A stretch of 64,000 nucleotides of DNA from Karalla daura (taxonomy: Eukaryota > Chordata > Actinopteri > Chaetodontiformes > Leiognathidae): NCBI GenBank assembly GCA_029224185.1, contig CM055190.1, positions 2,011,560-2,075,559 of the forward strand. The letters are read 5' to 3'. Each line of letters begins with the position of its first letter. The first letter of the stretch is position 1. The notes beneath the pieces are model-generated. The model did not search any database, was not told where the DNA came from, and saw nothing but the letters and a program-made list of their open reading frames with translations. Positions 38,991-59,066 of the stretch are shown piece by piece. The translations under genes were made by a program, and so were the position numbers.

Positions 38991-40690
38991 GTTTCATAGG
39001 GTTTTACTTCTAATTCCCAGCCTCTGGCCCAGCGTCACAGCTGTGGAGGAAGAGGAGACCGGCTAAAGCGCTTAGCCTCGTCACCAGGGATCTGGCTGTG
39101 GAATAGATGAGAGCTCCAGTCAGATCCATGCTGACATTAACCTTCCCTGCTGTCCCCTCACCTCCACAAAGGTGTGTCCGTGATGGATGACATCCCTCAC
39201 ACACACACACACACACACACAGCTCTCAATGCTACCCATTAAGGGCAGATCCTTATAAACGGATTAGGAGGCTGGTAATGGAAACTCTGGGAACTCGGTC
39301 CCATAATCTCCTTCTTGATACGTTTCGCTCTGATCAATCTTTGTTTCTGCGCCTCGGAGGTAGTTGTTAAATGTCATCGGTGAGAGTTTAAGAGGCGCGC
39401 GCGTGTGTGTGTGTGGGAGAGAGAGAGAGAGATGGAGAGAGAGAGCGTAGCTAGCAATGTCAGATGTCAGATTCATTTATCTAACTTGTTGGGTGCAGAT
39501 TCATATTGTGCTGGGGCTCGAGGTGTCGAGAGCAGCCATTAGTTATTATCTGTGAAGGGTGTTGCATCCATGATTCATTCAGTGCCGCGGCACAGATTGC
39601 GTCGGTACATTAGGCCGTCATCATGGCTCCAAGCGTGACCCAAATATTCTCTCCACCCCTCCTTAACTCACCCTCATCCTCTCCTCCTTCCTGTCCTCCT
39701 CTTCCTGTCCTCCTCCTTCCTGTCCTCCTCTTTCCACCAGAGCGTCTGAATCCAGATGGAGCACGGACGGCCCCAGACAGGAGCTGGAGGGAGGCCGAGG
39801 CAGGGAGGCCAGAACTGGGAGGACTGGAGGCAGGGAGGGCAGAACCAGGAGGACTGGAGGCAGATTTGCAGCACTCCATCTAGTCCAGAGTTTTCAGGCA
39901 ATGTCACTCATTTCACATTTAACCCAAATGGGGTTAAATGTCAATAAAGGTCTAATGCAGATCTTATCAAAACCTCTCAGGTGACCTCTCCGTGATGAGG
40001 TCTCCAGTCAGGGCTCTGGGCCTGTTTCTGGGGCTTTTTGGACTGGTTAAATAGCACTTAACTAGTCTTCATGACCACTCAAATTCATATTTTCTAAGCG
40101 ATACGAACTGTGTCAACAAATTAATCGTGCTCGAGTAGTCAATGAGGAAAATGTGTCCTCATCTGAAGAGGTGGTACTTGACTATAAATGCGAAATGAAA
40201 ATTTTAGATGTTCTAATATTGCAACAAGACATGCATTAATAATGACATTGGCGTGCGCCATTATAACTAAATATACATGAGTAGCTTTTAATCTCACTGT
40301 AGACTTGATTGGTTTATGGTTTATGTATGTAGACTCATGTGGTTGCTTTGTTGTCAATTAGTAGAAGACCCGGGAAGATTATGAAGCCTTAAATTAGATT
40401 AAAATTAATTGATGATCCAATCTGCACGCAATCTCTTGAGCTGTAATTAAAAGTGCAGCCAGAGTGTCTGTCTGCAGGCCAGAAAAACTCACAGATTGAT
40501 GCTCAATAGAAATAGATGTTTTGTTTCAGAAAAGAAAGATCTATCATAGGTCCAGATCTCAATCTCTGTACTGCACATAAACATAATCTCAGAAAATTGG
40601 ATTTATTCTTGTTTATTTCATGTTTTACTCTTACATGCACACAGTGTATTACAAGTCATTTTTATAGAATTATTTTATAGATTGTGCAAC
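38991..40690. other. intergenic with low-complexity patches
   Basis: (CA)10 near 39199-39220, a GCGC/GT patch near 39395-39413, and purine/pyrimidine-skewed imperfect repeats at 39650-39870 that generate open frames on both strands. The rest is AT-rich and unremarkable. Confidence 0.4.
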
Positions 40691-40880
40691 TGAGTTACAC
40701 CTATATGAGGTACACCTTACATAGCCCAGGGTTGAATGACGTTTTGCCTTCAGAGCAGCGAAAATGCTGGTCCATGCTGACATGACATCATACATAATGC
40801 CATAGATGTTCCAGCTGCTCGTTCATAATGTAAATCCAATATTCTATCACATCCCAAAGGTGGTGACCTGTAAGTTTGTT
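40690..40880. repeat. decayed interspersed repeat
   Basis: TGCTGGTCCATGCTGACATGACATCAT and TATCACATCCCAAAGGTG-like strings (each split here; 40770-40862) resemble, from memory, a common teleost repeat. Heavily decayed; class unknown. Confidence 0.3.
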
Positions 40881-41402
40881 TTAGTGATCAAGAAACCAGT
40901 TTCAGTAGATATGACCATAACAACAGCTGCTGGAAGAAGCCGTCGACCGATACAGACATACAGGGATGTAAGGTGAAGTCAAAGCTTCACCTGTTGGTAG
41001 GAGATGGGTTGTCTGATGGGGAGGTGTCGATTAGTCGACTGGTCGACCGAGAAAGTCTTTGATAGGGGTCAGTCCTAGTGCCCTATACAGTATTGTAATA
41101 CAACAGAATTCCTAAAGTCATTCACTGATTTTCTGTTCTGTTCTGTAGACAAAAAACCAAGACACTAGTAACTTTCCTCTGCTCCTCTGCCTATCACTCA
41201 TGGAGGACCACAGAAAAAATATAATACTTTATTTAGATTTCTTTTCAATGTCAGTCTTCAGATTCAGATGTTCATTTGCTCCACTGTAAATGTTTTGCTC
41301 TATCAACGTCAATGTTTATTCATTTTTATTCTCTATTTCACTAGTGGTCTTTTCATATCATGGTTTCTTCTTCAACGTCAATGTTTTTTTCCTCCGGTGA
41401 TC

Positions 41403-42651
41403 ATGGCCGCCAGGGTCCTTCTCCTCCAGGTTCCTGAGATGAATGTACCTGGAACTTCAGCTACTGCTACTGGAACTACTGAACAACCGGTAAGTCTCTT
41501 ACTCTCTGCTTTAATCGGTCTTTAATGAATTCGTTTTACAGTTTATATGTCGTTCGGACGCTATAAAAGCTTTCCGGAATAAGCGCTAGCGTTAGCTAAG
41601 CTAGCTAAAACGGGTAGCTTCCTAGTAACCGTAGCCGGTTACCAGGGTTATAACCGTAGCCGGTTACTAGGGCTCCACGAGGCCGTGGCCAGCAGCAGAG
41701 GCCTAGAGGACAACATCTCTTTATATATTAGCCGCGTAATAACCATCAAATGCGATGCAGGACCTGGTTACTAGGATGCTACCTCTTTTAGCTAGCTAAA
41801 TAGCTAGCTTAGCTAGCTAAAGGCTAGCATTAGTTAGCGTTCTGCATGGTGCTTGTGTGTCACTGTAGGAGCCATTCCCTAGTTTTGATAACCTTTTTAA
41901 TGTATTTATGTCTGTTTTATTTGTATTTTGTGAGTTTGTGGCCGCTAAGGGTGGAGAAATAACCTGAGAGACTACCTGGAGAGGTGTGGCTGACTGGGAG
42001 CACTAAGCTTTGAGTCACCTGTCCCTGATTCTTGATTGTGTCCGCCTGCCACCTGTTCTTCACACATCATAGTAAAACTTTGCCTCGAAAGTGTTTTTTT
42101 CTTTGCTTTTGAGTCATAGTCCTTAGTTTAGTGTGAGTAGTTTTGTCAGCCTCCCTTGGAGTAATTTTTCGCCCACAGTTCCTAGTACAAAGTACAGTCT
42201 CATAGTAGCAGTCTAGCAGTTTTATAACCCGTAGCATAGCATTTTCCCTCCTTAAGAGTCTCTGTTTGTTTGCTTAGCCTAAGCCACGTGTCCTCCCTTT
42301 GAGGAGACAGGTTGAGAGTTAATTTCATAATCCTTTTGTTTTTATCTCCTTGTCAGGAGGTTGAGAGGCTTCAATGAAGCCTGCTGTTCTGACATCTCTG
42401 CATCTGAGTTCTTAAAGCATCTGAGCATTTAAGTTTGCAATGATTGTGTGATTTGTGTTTAAAATAAGGAGACACTGAACTTTTGGAAACTTCAACGTTT
42501 GTTTGCCTTGGATTTTATTTTGGTTATGCACAGCGGCCTAAAGATCACCAGACACCACCCACAGTGACAAAACAGAAGGTATTCAACATAAATAAATTAT
42601 CGCTTCAGTCACAATGATGTTACTGCTGTATTGTGTTCGACTGAGTTGATA

Positions 42652-42739
<88 letters not shown>

Positions 42740-42829
42740 GGCCCTCTGCTGACCTGACAGGGTGTAGTCCCTGGCTTCATCGCCCGGCAGACCTCTATGA
42801 GACCACTGGTACAGATGATGGATGGATGA
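41403..42829 (+). CDS. candidate three-exon small gene, 66 codons, unknown
   Basis: Three phase-0 segments link up: 41403-41489 (ATCATGG start context, MAARVLLLQVPEMNV start, donor CCG|GTAAGT), 42534-42578 (acceptor TATGCACAG, RPKDHQTPPTVTKQK, donor GTATTC) and 42761-42829 (acceptor GACCTGACAG, GVVPGFIARQTSMRPLVQMM then DG and a stop). The predicted protein is basic and proline/threonine-rich with no domain I recognise. Phase agreement of three segments could still be chance, and the third exon lies right after a GT microsatellite. It might also belong to a transposon or a non-coding transcript. Confidence 0.25.
41575..41840. repeat. GCTAGC-rich imperfect repeats
   Basis: Multiple TAGCTAGCTAA words and two copies of a TAACCGTAGCCGGTTAC unit (41618 and 41650, about 30 bp apart). 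Local duplication; no function visible. Confidence 0.6.
42654..42738 (+). repeat. (GT)n microsatellite
   Basis: About 42 GT units. Confidence 0.98.
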
Positions 42830-44037
42830 TGGATGGATGGACGATGGATGGACGGAGCAGCTCAACAGGTACACCTAATGAAACAGGTGAGCCTGTGTTC
42901 TCCCACCGATTATGACACATTTCCTTTTTCCATATTCATATTTCTCTGCCCCCCCACCTCTTCCCCGTTTCTGTGACCCTGTAGAAGAGGTATGCTCTCT
43001 GTCCATTTTGCTTTTCATTATCTCGTATCTATCTCCTTTCTACACTGTCCTCCACCACTACATCATCTTGTACACTCCCCTTTTCTGTATAGTGCCGTTG
43101 GTTTTCTTATTTTTGTTATATCAGTGTCAGGTGGTGTAAAAGAAGTCTATGACAACAATATTAGCTTGTTTGCCGTCTGTCAGTGTTTACTGTATTACAG
43201 TAGCTCGCTATTAGCGGCTAGCAATTAGCTATCGTGATAGCATTTGCTTTGTTGCTCTTTGTAGGAGTTGGGTTAGTGTTCCGCTTCAGCTCAGTCTCGG
43301 TATCATTTCAGTTGCTTTCTCGTATTCAGAGACTTGAATGTGCAGATGGTGAATGACTGAGAAAAGTCGAGTTAATACCTGCTGCGTCTGGCTTTCCATC
43401 TTACACCCCCCCACCCAGAATCCTCCAGGGACATCCACCTCTCTTCCGCCCTCTTTCTCTCTCTTTCCATGTCTTTCCCCTCTCTCTCCATCTCTTCTCT
43501 AAGCCTCCACATTGAGATGAATCATCACTTCACTGTGAGGATTATCTCTGACTCACCCCTGTTGCAAATATCACACCTCCATCGTGGGTGGGGGGTGATA
43601 GCTCTCACCAGGTAGTGTAAGAAAGAGCTTGCCGCGCTGTTGATTCGGGAACAAAAGAGGGATGTGAGGACAAAAGAGAAGTTGAGCTGATGTCTCCATC
43701 TTTTGAGATGTGGCGGTGGCGAGGAGCAAGAACTTCCCCGCAGCGCAGAATAAAAGATGGAATAAGAGCGGGAGGAGAAAGGAGGTCTGGATTGTTCTCT
43801 GAATGCAGCCACTGTGAGACTGTATGGGGGGGGGGCATGGCAGCTGGTGGGGGTGCTTTGTTAGTTCTGCTGACGATGTAGTGACAAAGCTGGAAACTTA
43901 TGGCAAGTTTTCACCCCGTCGTTCATTTAGAAGGTGAGAGAGGGGAGCGGTCCCGTCCCTCGCCCTCTTCGCAGAATCCCGAGCGGATCGTCAGTCAGCA
44001 GAATGACAAGATGAGTCAGAACAGGACGCCTGGCTGC
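42830..44037. other. intergenic, nothing recognised
   Basis: Begins with GATGGATGG imperfect repeats to about 42858, then pyrimidine-rich and ordinary sequence. Short C and G runs near 43405 and 43826. Confidence 0.4.
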
Positions 44038-44180
44038 AGCCTCCCACTAGGCTCCCACTAGGCTCCCACTAGGCTCCCACTAGGCTCCCAGTAGGCTCCC
44101 TGTAGCCTCCCAGCAGCCTCCCAGCAGCCTCCCAGCAGCCTCCCAGTAGCCTCCCAGTAGCCTCCCACAGCCTCCCAGTG
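44038..44180 (+). repeat. 11-bp minisatellite, about 13 copies
   Basis: Unit CTCCCACTAGG drifting to CTCCCAGCAGC and CTCCCAGTAGC across the array: two variant blocks, so the array expanded in steps. Confidence 0.93.
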
Positions 44181-49990
<5,810 letters not shown>

Positions 49991-49997
49991 GGTCTCC

Positions 49998-50180
49998 TGG
50001 TGGAGCTAAAGCCCGTGGTGGAGCGTGGGTCCCCTGGTGGAGCTAAAGCCAGTGCAGCGTGGGCCCCCCGGTGGAGCGTGGGCCCCCCGGTGGAGCGTGG
50101 GCCCCCTGGTGGAGCTAGAGCCCCCTGGTGGAGCTAGAGCCCCCTGGTGGAGCTAGAGCCCCCTGGTGCAGCCAGTCTTC
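49998..50180 (+). repeat. about 19-bp GC-rich minisatellite
   Basis: Variant units GCCCCCTGGTGGAGCTAGA and GGCCCCCCGGTGGAGCGTG repeat about eight times, with block-wise sequence variants. Confidence 0.9.
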
Positions 50181-51177
50181 CAGGTGGAGCCAGGGCCTCT
50201 AGCAGGTGTGGGAGAGAAACCCTGTGCTGTTTTCCCATTCTTCCCACCACATATCTGGTCCTTTTCTTTACGTTTGTCACTGTAAAATACATCCTGTGCT
50301 CTCGATGAGGTCGTTTCTGTCTCCTGAGGAAATGACATATTCTACACCAAAAATCAACTGGGGGCAGATGAGGTGAGTTTCCACCTGATTCCCTGATTTT
50401 AGATTTGTTGGACTCTGTATTTTCATGTGAGTTGTCTTGAGATAGCGATGTTGTGATCTGGCTCTATAAATGAGATTGAATTGAGCTGAACTGCCTTTGC
50501 TTTCGTGGTTCGATCTCTCATTTTGGATATCACTCCACCCTGCTCTGTCACACACCCGAGAGGCTCTAACCCGGCTGTATTCATCATTAGCAGATGGTCA
50601 GTCTCATGTTTTTAGTCGCATGTAACGTCTGCTAACGAGCCTAATGATCTTGAACAGAATCGTCTCATTACGTTGTGAGGAATCAGTCGAGGAGAGAGAG
50701 CCTCTCTGTGCAGAGGACAGAACTTTTTACTCTGTCCAGCGTTTTCCCAGCTCGTCTCTTTCTGTGGACTCGCTGCTCTCTGGGGGACGTCGGACCCGTC
50801 GGTGGACAGCTTTGATGGAACGAGTAGGTCAGAGATTAAGAGGATGGGGGTGGGAGGGGGGCGGGTGTCGGAGGTTAAGGGATCATTAATGCGTCCGTGT
50901 GTCCTGGATTAGAAAGCATCGATCCCGGGTGAACGTGTTGACTTTGGCTGTCGGTTACACTCCCCTCACGGCACAAGACTAATCGTCCTGTCCCATGCTT
51001 TTACATCTTCCTCCGTTCGATTGGAGTCCTCAGCTGCAGACGCTCCACCCGGCTGGTCCTCTGCAGCCTGAGCCAGCTGTGATGGAGCAATGCACCCTGG
51101 TGGCCAGAGGCTGGCTTCATGCCCCCCAAGCCTTCTGTTTTAATCTACATCTACATTGACATAGGGCCGTTCAGCAG
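50181..51177. other. intergenic, nothing recognised
   Basis: No coding or RNA signal. Confidence 0.4.
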
Positions 51178-51370
51178 CAGAGGTGTCAGGTTACAAAGTA
51201 CAAATACTCTCTTACCTTACTTAAGTATACACTTTGGTTATCTACACTTAACTTGAGTATTGAGTTTTTTACATTTTCACAGTTATCTGTACTTTCTCCT
51301 CCTTCCATTTATAAATGTGAGGAGTAGAAGTAAAGTAGATGCATGTGTTGGTCCTTAGTGACATTTTTTT
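51178..51370 (+). mobile_element. fragment of hAT-like MITE family, copy 2
   Basis: Starts CAGAGGTGTCAGGTTACAAA and continues GTACAAATACTCTC, the same terminus as the copies ending at 2603 and 59566. Contains AGAAGTAAAGTAGATGCATG, also in the 59-kb copy. Right end not found. Confidence 0.6.
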
Positions 51371-51671
51371 CCTTTCACTACTTTTAGTGAAACAAAGCTA
51401 CGATGTGTGAGTGCTAGTTAGCTATGCGTGTGAGTAGCCCTAATGTGACAGCAGAGAGCTGGTTAGCTGGTTAGCCTCAGCTAGCCGGGCTCTGACAGAT
51501 GCACCTGGTTAGTTTTCAGAGGGAGGAGCTGTACGGACATCAGCTTTCATAAATCAGCACTTTATGGCTGAATATTTTAGTTATTGTTCATATTGATATA
51601 AAATAACTACGTTATATTGGCCGCTCTGGTTATAGTGTTTGTCACTGATGCTGCTTCCAACACTCTGTGGC

Positions 51672-51855
<184 letters not shown>

Positions 51856-54190
51856 GAGCATCTTCTCTTACTCTCTGCTGTTCCCGCTGAACATCTTTAG
51901 TCATTACATTCAAGTAACAAGGAACAATAGCGGTGAAACCTGGCCTAAAGACAGGGACATTCTGAATACTGATCGTGTCAGAACCATAATGCTCTTGAAT
52001 CTGATATTGACATGGTACGTGCTTTTATATCGATGTTGTACGTCCTTTTCTGTTGCATGTACTTTTGCAATGATATTGTACGTACTCGGAGTAAAGAAAT
52101 GCAGCAGTGTATATGAGTTTGACTTGGTCCTAGTGCGCCTGCCTACTCTTTATGTTAAAAGTAAAAGCTAACAGCCTCTCCTCTATTGTTACTTTGGGTG
52201 GTTAATGTTGGCCATGGACCAACAGATATTATATTAATCCCAGAATAGTCTCTGCCACCTCCATTATCTCCTTGCCACATTATCTTGATTTAACGTGTGG
52301 GGAGAAGTGTCCTAATTGGTATTGATTTTTGAGACTTTTCCATCTCGCTGCCTCCCATCCTCCTCCTCCTCCTCCTCCTCCTCCTCCTCCCTCTCTCAGT
52401 CATTGCTTGGATGCTCAATTACGTTTATTGTTGGGAGATGCAATGGCTGGAACAAATCATATAACAAACACCAAACTAATGTGTGTGTGTGTGTGCGCGT
52501 GAGCCTCTGAGTTTTAGACCAGGTTGCTTTTGTGTTGATTGATGATGCCTTCGCTGACTCGTTTACTGTCCTGCGTCGAGGCTGACTGAAAACGGAGGGC
52601 CTGGCCGTCCGAGATAAAGACTGCTGAGCACCATGAACAGTTGAAGTCTGAGAGAAAGTGCTCATGAAAGACGGAGAGTTCCGGCTGACGACTGAGAGCC
52701 TGGAGCTCAGCGCTATTTGCTCTCATGATGAGACCATGTTGACCTCTACTATCCCCTGCTTGGTCCTTTGAACCTGGAATGAGAGAATATCTTTGCCAGT
52801 CCTCGTCAGTGTTGTTTTCTAACCAACCCTGCTGTTTTTATGAGAGCTCAGCAAACTGCATCCATGGGCCGAGCGGTTCACTCGGACCTTTAACCCCTGT
52901 GCAGAGCGGACACGGTCCCTCTCTTCTCTGGGTTGTAAAGACGAGGGAGAGCCGTTTTTGCAGTCAGTCATTGTGCCCAGCCGGCATGTCGTTTTTGTCT
53001 CAGAGCTTGTCGTCGACATGGCCGACATTCGAGTTGGTATCGTCCTCTGAAAGCAGAGCATCAGTCTTCTGCCCAGCGCTGTTTGAGATGGCGAGGCGTT
53101 AGAGTTCCAGCCCACAGAAAGGAGCCGCTGTGTTTTCACAATACGAAAGCTGTAAGATCCGAAAGCCGCTCCATAACGAATGAATCTCGTATCTAGAGGT
53201 TCCACTGTATCACGAATCGTTGGAGGTCAAGAAAAGTTCTGCAAGTTTGCAAACATCATTCTGCCTTGTTTGTCGTGTATGGACCGCTCCACTTCCTTCC
53301 TGTGTCTCCCTGGCCGCCCCTCATATTGTTTGATGTGATCTGCCTGGATTTAAGTCCCCATTCCTCCTCCTTCGCTGGGGTTTCTTCCTCAGACTTTGTT
53401 TGCACTGGATGTGTGTGTTCTGTGTCCTTCTGTGGAATCCGGGTTTTGTTTTCCTAGTTTTGTGTGTGTGGAGGGTTGAAATGAGAGGTTTGCCTGTAAT
53501 TTGAAGCCCTTTAGTTTTCTCCCAGTTCCTTCACAATGGCTCACACCAGATAGACAGACAGACAGACTCCAAGACCTCAGCCGAGCTGTGCTGTATGTTG
53601 AACACCTGCCTAGCCACAAACTAAGATAGTAGGATATGTTCTTCCAAGCTGTTGCGCGGGGTGTTTCTACATGTGTGTCTGACGATGAAGCCAAAGGTCA
53701 GTAAACGTCGTAGCATCTGAAGGTCTGACTTCCACTCATCCTTCAGGTCCTCCGCCAGGGGTCATGCTGAGAAGATTCATGCAGTGACCACACCTCAGTC
53801 TACCAGCCAACATGTTGGAGGTCTTAACTTCAGGCTCTGCCCTGACTCCGAGCCTCCAACCGTCCTTAGAGCGTCTCCTGCACTGTGGGAGGAGAAACGG
53901 AAAACGGTCAAGCTCACAACAACTTTCATCTTCTCGTATCTTCACTGCGACTCCGAGTCGGTCGTCGTCGTTTCCTCTTGATGTCGTTGCATGGGCTTCC
54001 TCTCAGCACCGCATTCCTGTCCTGAGTTCCAGATATTTCCATCGGTTTTGGGAGCTGTGGAGAGCACGAGGAAAGCAGCAGGCTGGAATGGAGCCTGAAA
54101 CCTGCGGAGCGCTCGTCTCCCGTGGTGTCGGCCTGAGGTGCGTCCTGCTGGGCAGCAGATTGTTTGGGTAAACCAGGCAACGGTGCTCTG
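51856..54190. other. intergenic, nothing recognised
   Basis: (TCC)n of about 12 units at 52356-52391 and a short GT/GC run near 52482-52500. ORFs at 52779-53205 on both strands lack known motifs. 52200-52310 is repeat-free and AT-rich. Confidence 0.4.
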
Positions 54191-54765
54191 GAGGAGGAGG
54201 AGGAGGAGGAGGAGGAGGAGGAGGAGGAGGAGGAGGAGGAGGAGGAGGAGGAGGAGGAGGAGGAGGAGGAGGAGGAGGAGGAGGAGGAGGAGGAGGAGGA
54301 GGAGGAGGAGGAGGAGGAGGAGGAGGAGGAGGAGGAGGAGGAGGAGGAGGAGGAGGAGGAGGAGGAGGAGGAGGAGGAGGAGGAGGAGGAGGAGGAGGAG
54401 GAGGAGGAGGAGGAGGAGGAGGAGGAGGAGGAGGAGGAGGAGGAGGAGGAGGAGGAGGAGGAGGAGGAGGAGGAGGAGGAGGAGGAGGAGGAGGAGGAGG
54501 AGGAGGAGGAGGAGGAGGAGGAGGAGGAGGAGGAGGAGGAGGAGGAGGAGGAGGAGGAGGAGGAGGAGGAGGAGGAGGAGGAGGAGGAGGAGGAGGAGGA
54601 GGAGGAGGAGGAGGAGGAGGAGGAGGAGGAGGAGGAGGAGGAGGAGGAGGAGGAGGAGGAGGAGGAGGAGGAGGAGGAGGAGGAGGAGGAGGAGGAGGAG
54701 GAGGAGGAGGAGGAGGAGGAGGAGGAGGAGGAGGAGGAGGAGGAGGAGGAGGAGGAGGAGGAGGA
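54191..54765 (+). repeat. (GGA)n trinucleotide array, 575 bp uninterrupted
   Basis: About 191 perfect GGA units with no interruption. It forms a homopurine-homopyrimidine tract. In different frames it reads as poly-Glu, poly-Arg, poly-Gly, poly-Ser, poly-Pro or poly-Leu, so the very long ORFs here are not genes. Confidence 0.99.
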
Positions 54766-55639
54766 CGACCCTGGATGGTGACGGATGTGAAGGCGGAGGC
54801 CAGGAACGCCCGTCCAGATGATTTGATGAACAGCGTGGGGCGCCCTGCTTGTCTCATGAGGCCCAGGAAACGACTGAGGAAGAGGAAGACGTGCGACGAC
54901 GCAGAGCCTCTTCCTCTGCCGTCTGTGACTGACAGCAACGTGTGAGTGACAGACGTCTCTCTCAGACCGAGCAGGATATTTGTTGCGGCCTGAACGGTCA
55001 CAGCTCAAATAGACCCAACAGAGAAAGCTTCCCTGGCACAGTCACTCCTCCTTCCCTCCTGCTGCAGTTGTACATTCTGGCACTTGAACCGTTTCCAACA
55101 GTTTTTAATTTAAAAAAAAATCCTCGCTTATTTCATGTTATTGAAATTATCTCTGGGAAATGGATGCCAGGCTTCTCGTAATGGAAAGCAGACATTCTTC
55201 CTCAGGCTCCCTCGCATGTGATCCAAAATGTAAGGCCGGCGTCTGGAAGCGAGAGCATTACCAACCCCCATCTACCCGGGGTTAATTGACTCTTAGAATC
55301 CGTTTCCGCTTCTTGTATTTCTCCGTCGCCTGAGCCGTATCAATATCGCTTCATTATGCCCGGCGAACAAAACCAGCCGTTCCAAACGTGACGGACCACG
55401 TAATCACGTGTGAACCCTGGCCGCCGGCAGGCGCTCCCGTCCAGACTGCGCTGTAGGCCGAGGAGCCGGGCCTCCCGGGGAGCGCTGCGTCCCATCTGCT
55501 CACCTAGATAAAACACTCCGTTTAGCTCCGCCCACCCCAGACTGACGAGAAACAAAAGCCTCAGCCAACACACACGCTCCATACAAGCAGTCGGCTAACC
55601 AAGTAGAAACTCTGGTCATCTTATCTATACTTTACTGCA
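54766..55639. other. intergenic, nothing recognised
   Basis: 55090-55350 is repeat-free with TAATTGAC-like words and a possible conserved non-coding look. No coding frame of note. Confidence 0.35.
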
Positions 55640-55797
55640 TAGATCCAGTAAATTACACCATTACAGTACTTATAGGCAACTAGTCATCATTACAGCACAT
55701 AACATATCAGTTTATGCTTGCACTTCTACAGTAGTATTCCTAAACACTAGTATCTGTACTTCTACTTGCGTTAAACGTGTAACTCCTCCAGAACAGT
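55640..55797 (+). mobile_element. fragment of hAT-like MITE family, copy 3
   Basis: CACTTCTACAGTAGTATTCC, AACACTAGTATCTGTACTTC and TACTTGCGTTAAACGTG match the reverse complement of the end of the 59-kb copy in order. Confidence 0.5.
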
Positions 55798-55982
55798 GGT
55801 GAAGTACAGGAGGGACGGACCTCATCCCACAACAAAGAGAACCATGTCAGAGGTTCACAGAGGAATGTCTCTCCGTCCAGTCTCCTGGGCCGCTTCTCAT
55901 GGAAGTGCCCCCCAGAGCTTCCAGTTCTCCAGATGTTCTCCAGAGCACCACGCACATGAGGCCAGGGCGTACAGATTGTACA

Positions 55983-56110
55983 CCGGGGGTGTCGAACCTA
56001 CTCCACAAAGTGTCTGTGTGCGGGTGGATCACACAGTTTGACCAGTCAGCTGTCTGAAGGTTGAGATCGGTTAGTGTAACGAGTGAAGTGTGGTGTGCTG
56101 CCGGTTGGTC
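55983..56110 (-). mobile_element. diverged relative of the 8896 hAT MITE
   Basis: Starts CCGGGGGTGTCGAACCTACT with CCACAAAG, and on the minus strand carries CCAACCGGCAGCACACC and CTTCAGACAGCTGACTGGTC, in the same order as the centre of the 8896-9110 element. One terminus is eroded. Confidence 0.55.
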
Positions 56111-56368
56111 CCTCACCTGGACCAGACCAAATCCAGATCTTCCCAGCTGTGGAGTGACACTGCTAGCCTCTATCATGGGAACGTTAATAACCCAACCCCT
56201 GTGAAAATAATGTCTTCCACTAATGCTGCCAGTGGTGGGATACACTGGCCTCAGGGGTTAATGTAATAGTGATCAATGGTGGCCAAGAGACAGTTCCCTT
56301 CCCTCTACACACCTCCCTGTTATCTTCCAGTGGCCCTCTCAGGTACATCTATCCATCTCTGTGTCAGA

Positions 56369-56444
56369 GTGTGTGTGTGTGTCTGTGTCTGTGTCTGTGT
56401 CTGTGTCTGTGTCTGTGTCTGTGTCTGTGTCTGTGTCTGTCTGT

Positions 56445-56476
<32 letters not shown>
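56369..56476 (+). repeat. (GT)n and (GTGTCT)n compound microsatellite
   Basis: GT run, then about eleven GTGTCT hexamers, then GT again. Confidence 0.97.
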
Positions 56477-56736
56477 TGCACAGATGCTAGAGCTCCATTT
56501 TTGTGGTCCATTGTCCTCCATCAGGCACAACGGGATGTTATCTACCTCAGCCAGGCTCTACCCCCCACAATGCTTCATTACCTGTATGTGTGTGTGTGTT
56601 CTCACACCCCCAAACAATGCTTCATTACATGTTTCTCCCTGGGCTCCCTTAGCATTTCTCCCTGTCTCATTACCCAGTCACAGTCATGTTATCTGTTCCA
56701 GTCATATTCACCAAGCAGACCTTTGCCTTCAAGGAG

Positions 56737-59066
<2,330 letters not shown>

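Noticed and set aside
53926..55008. Very long ORFs (up to 360 codons) of poly-Ser, poly-Pro, poly-Arg or poly-Glu
   Set aside because: They are the pure GGA array translated in different frames. The flanks show no coding signal or domain.
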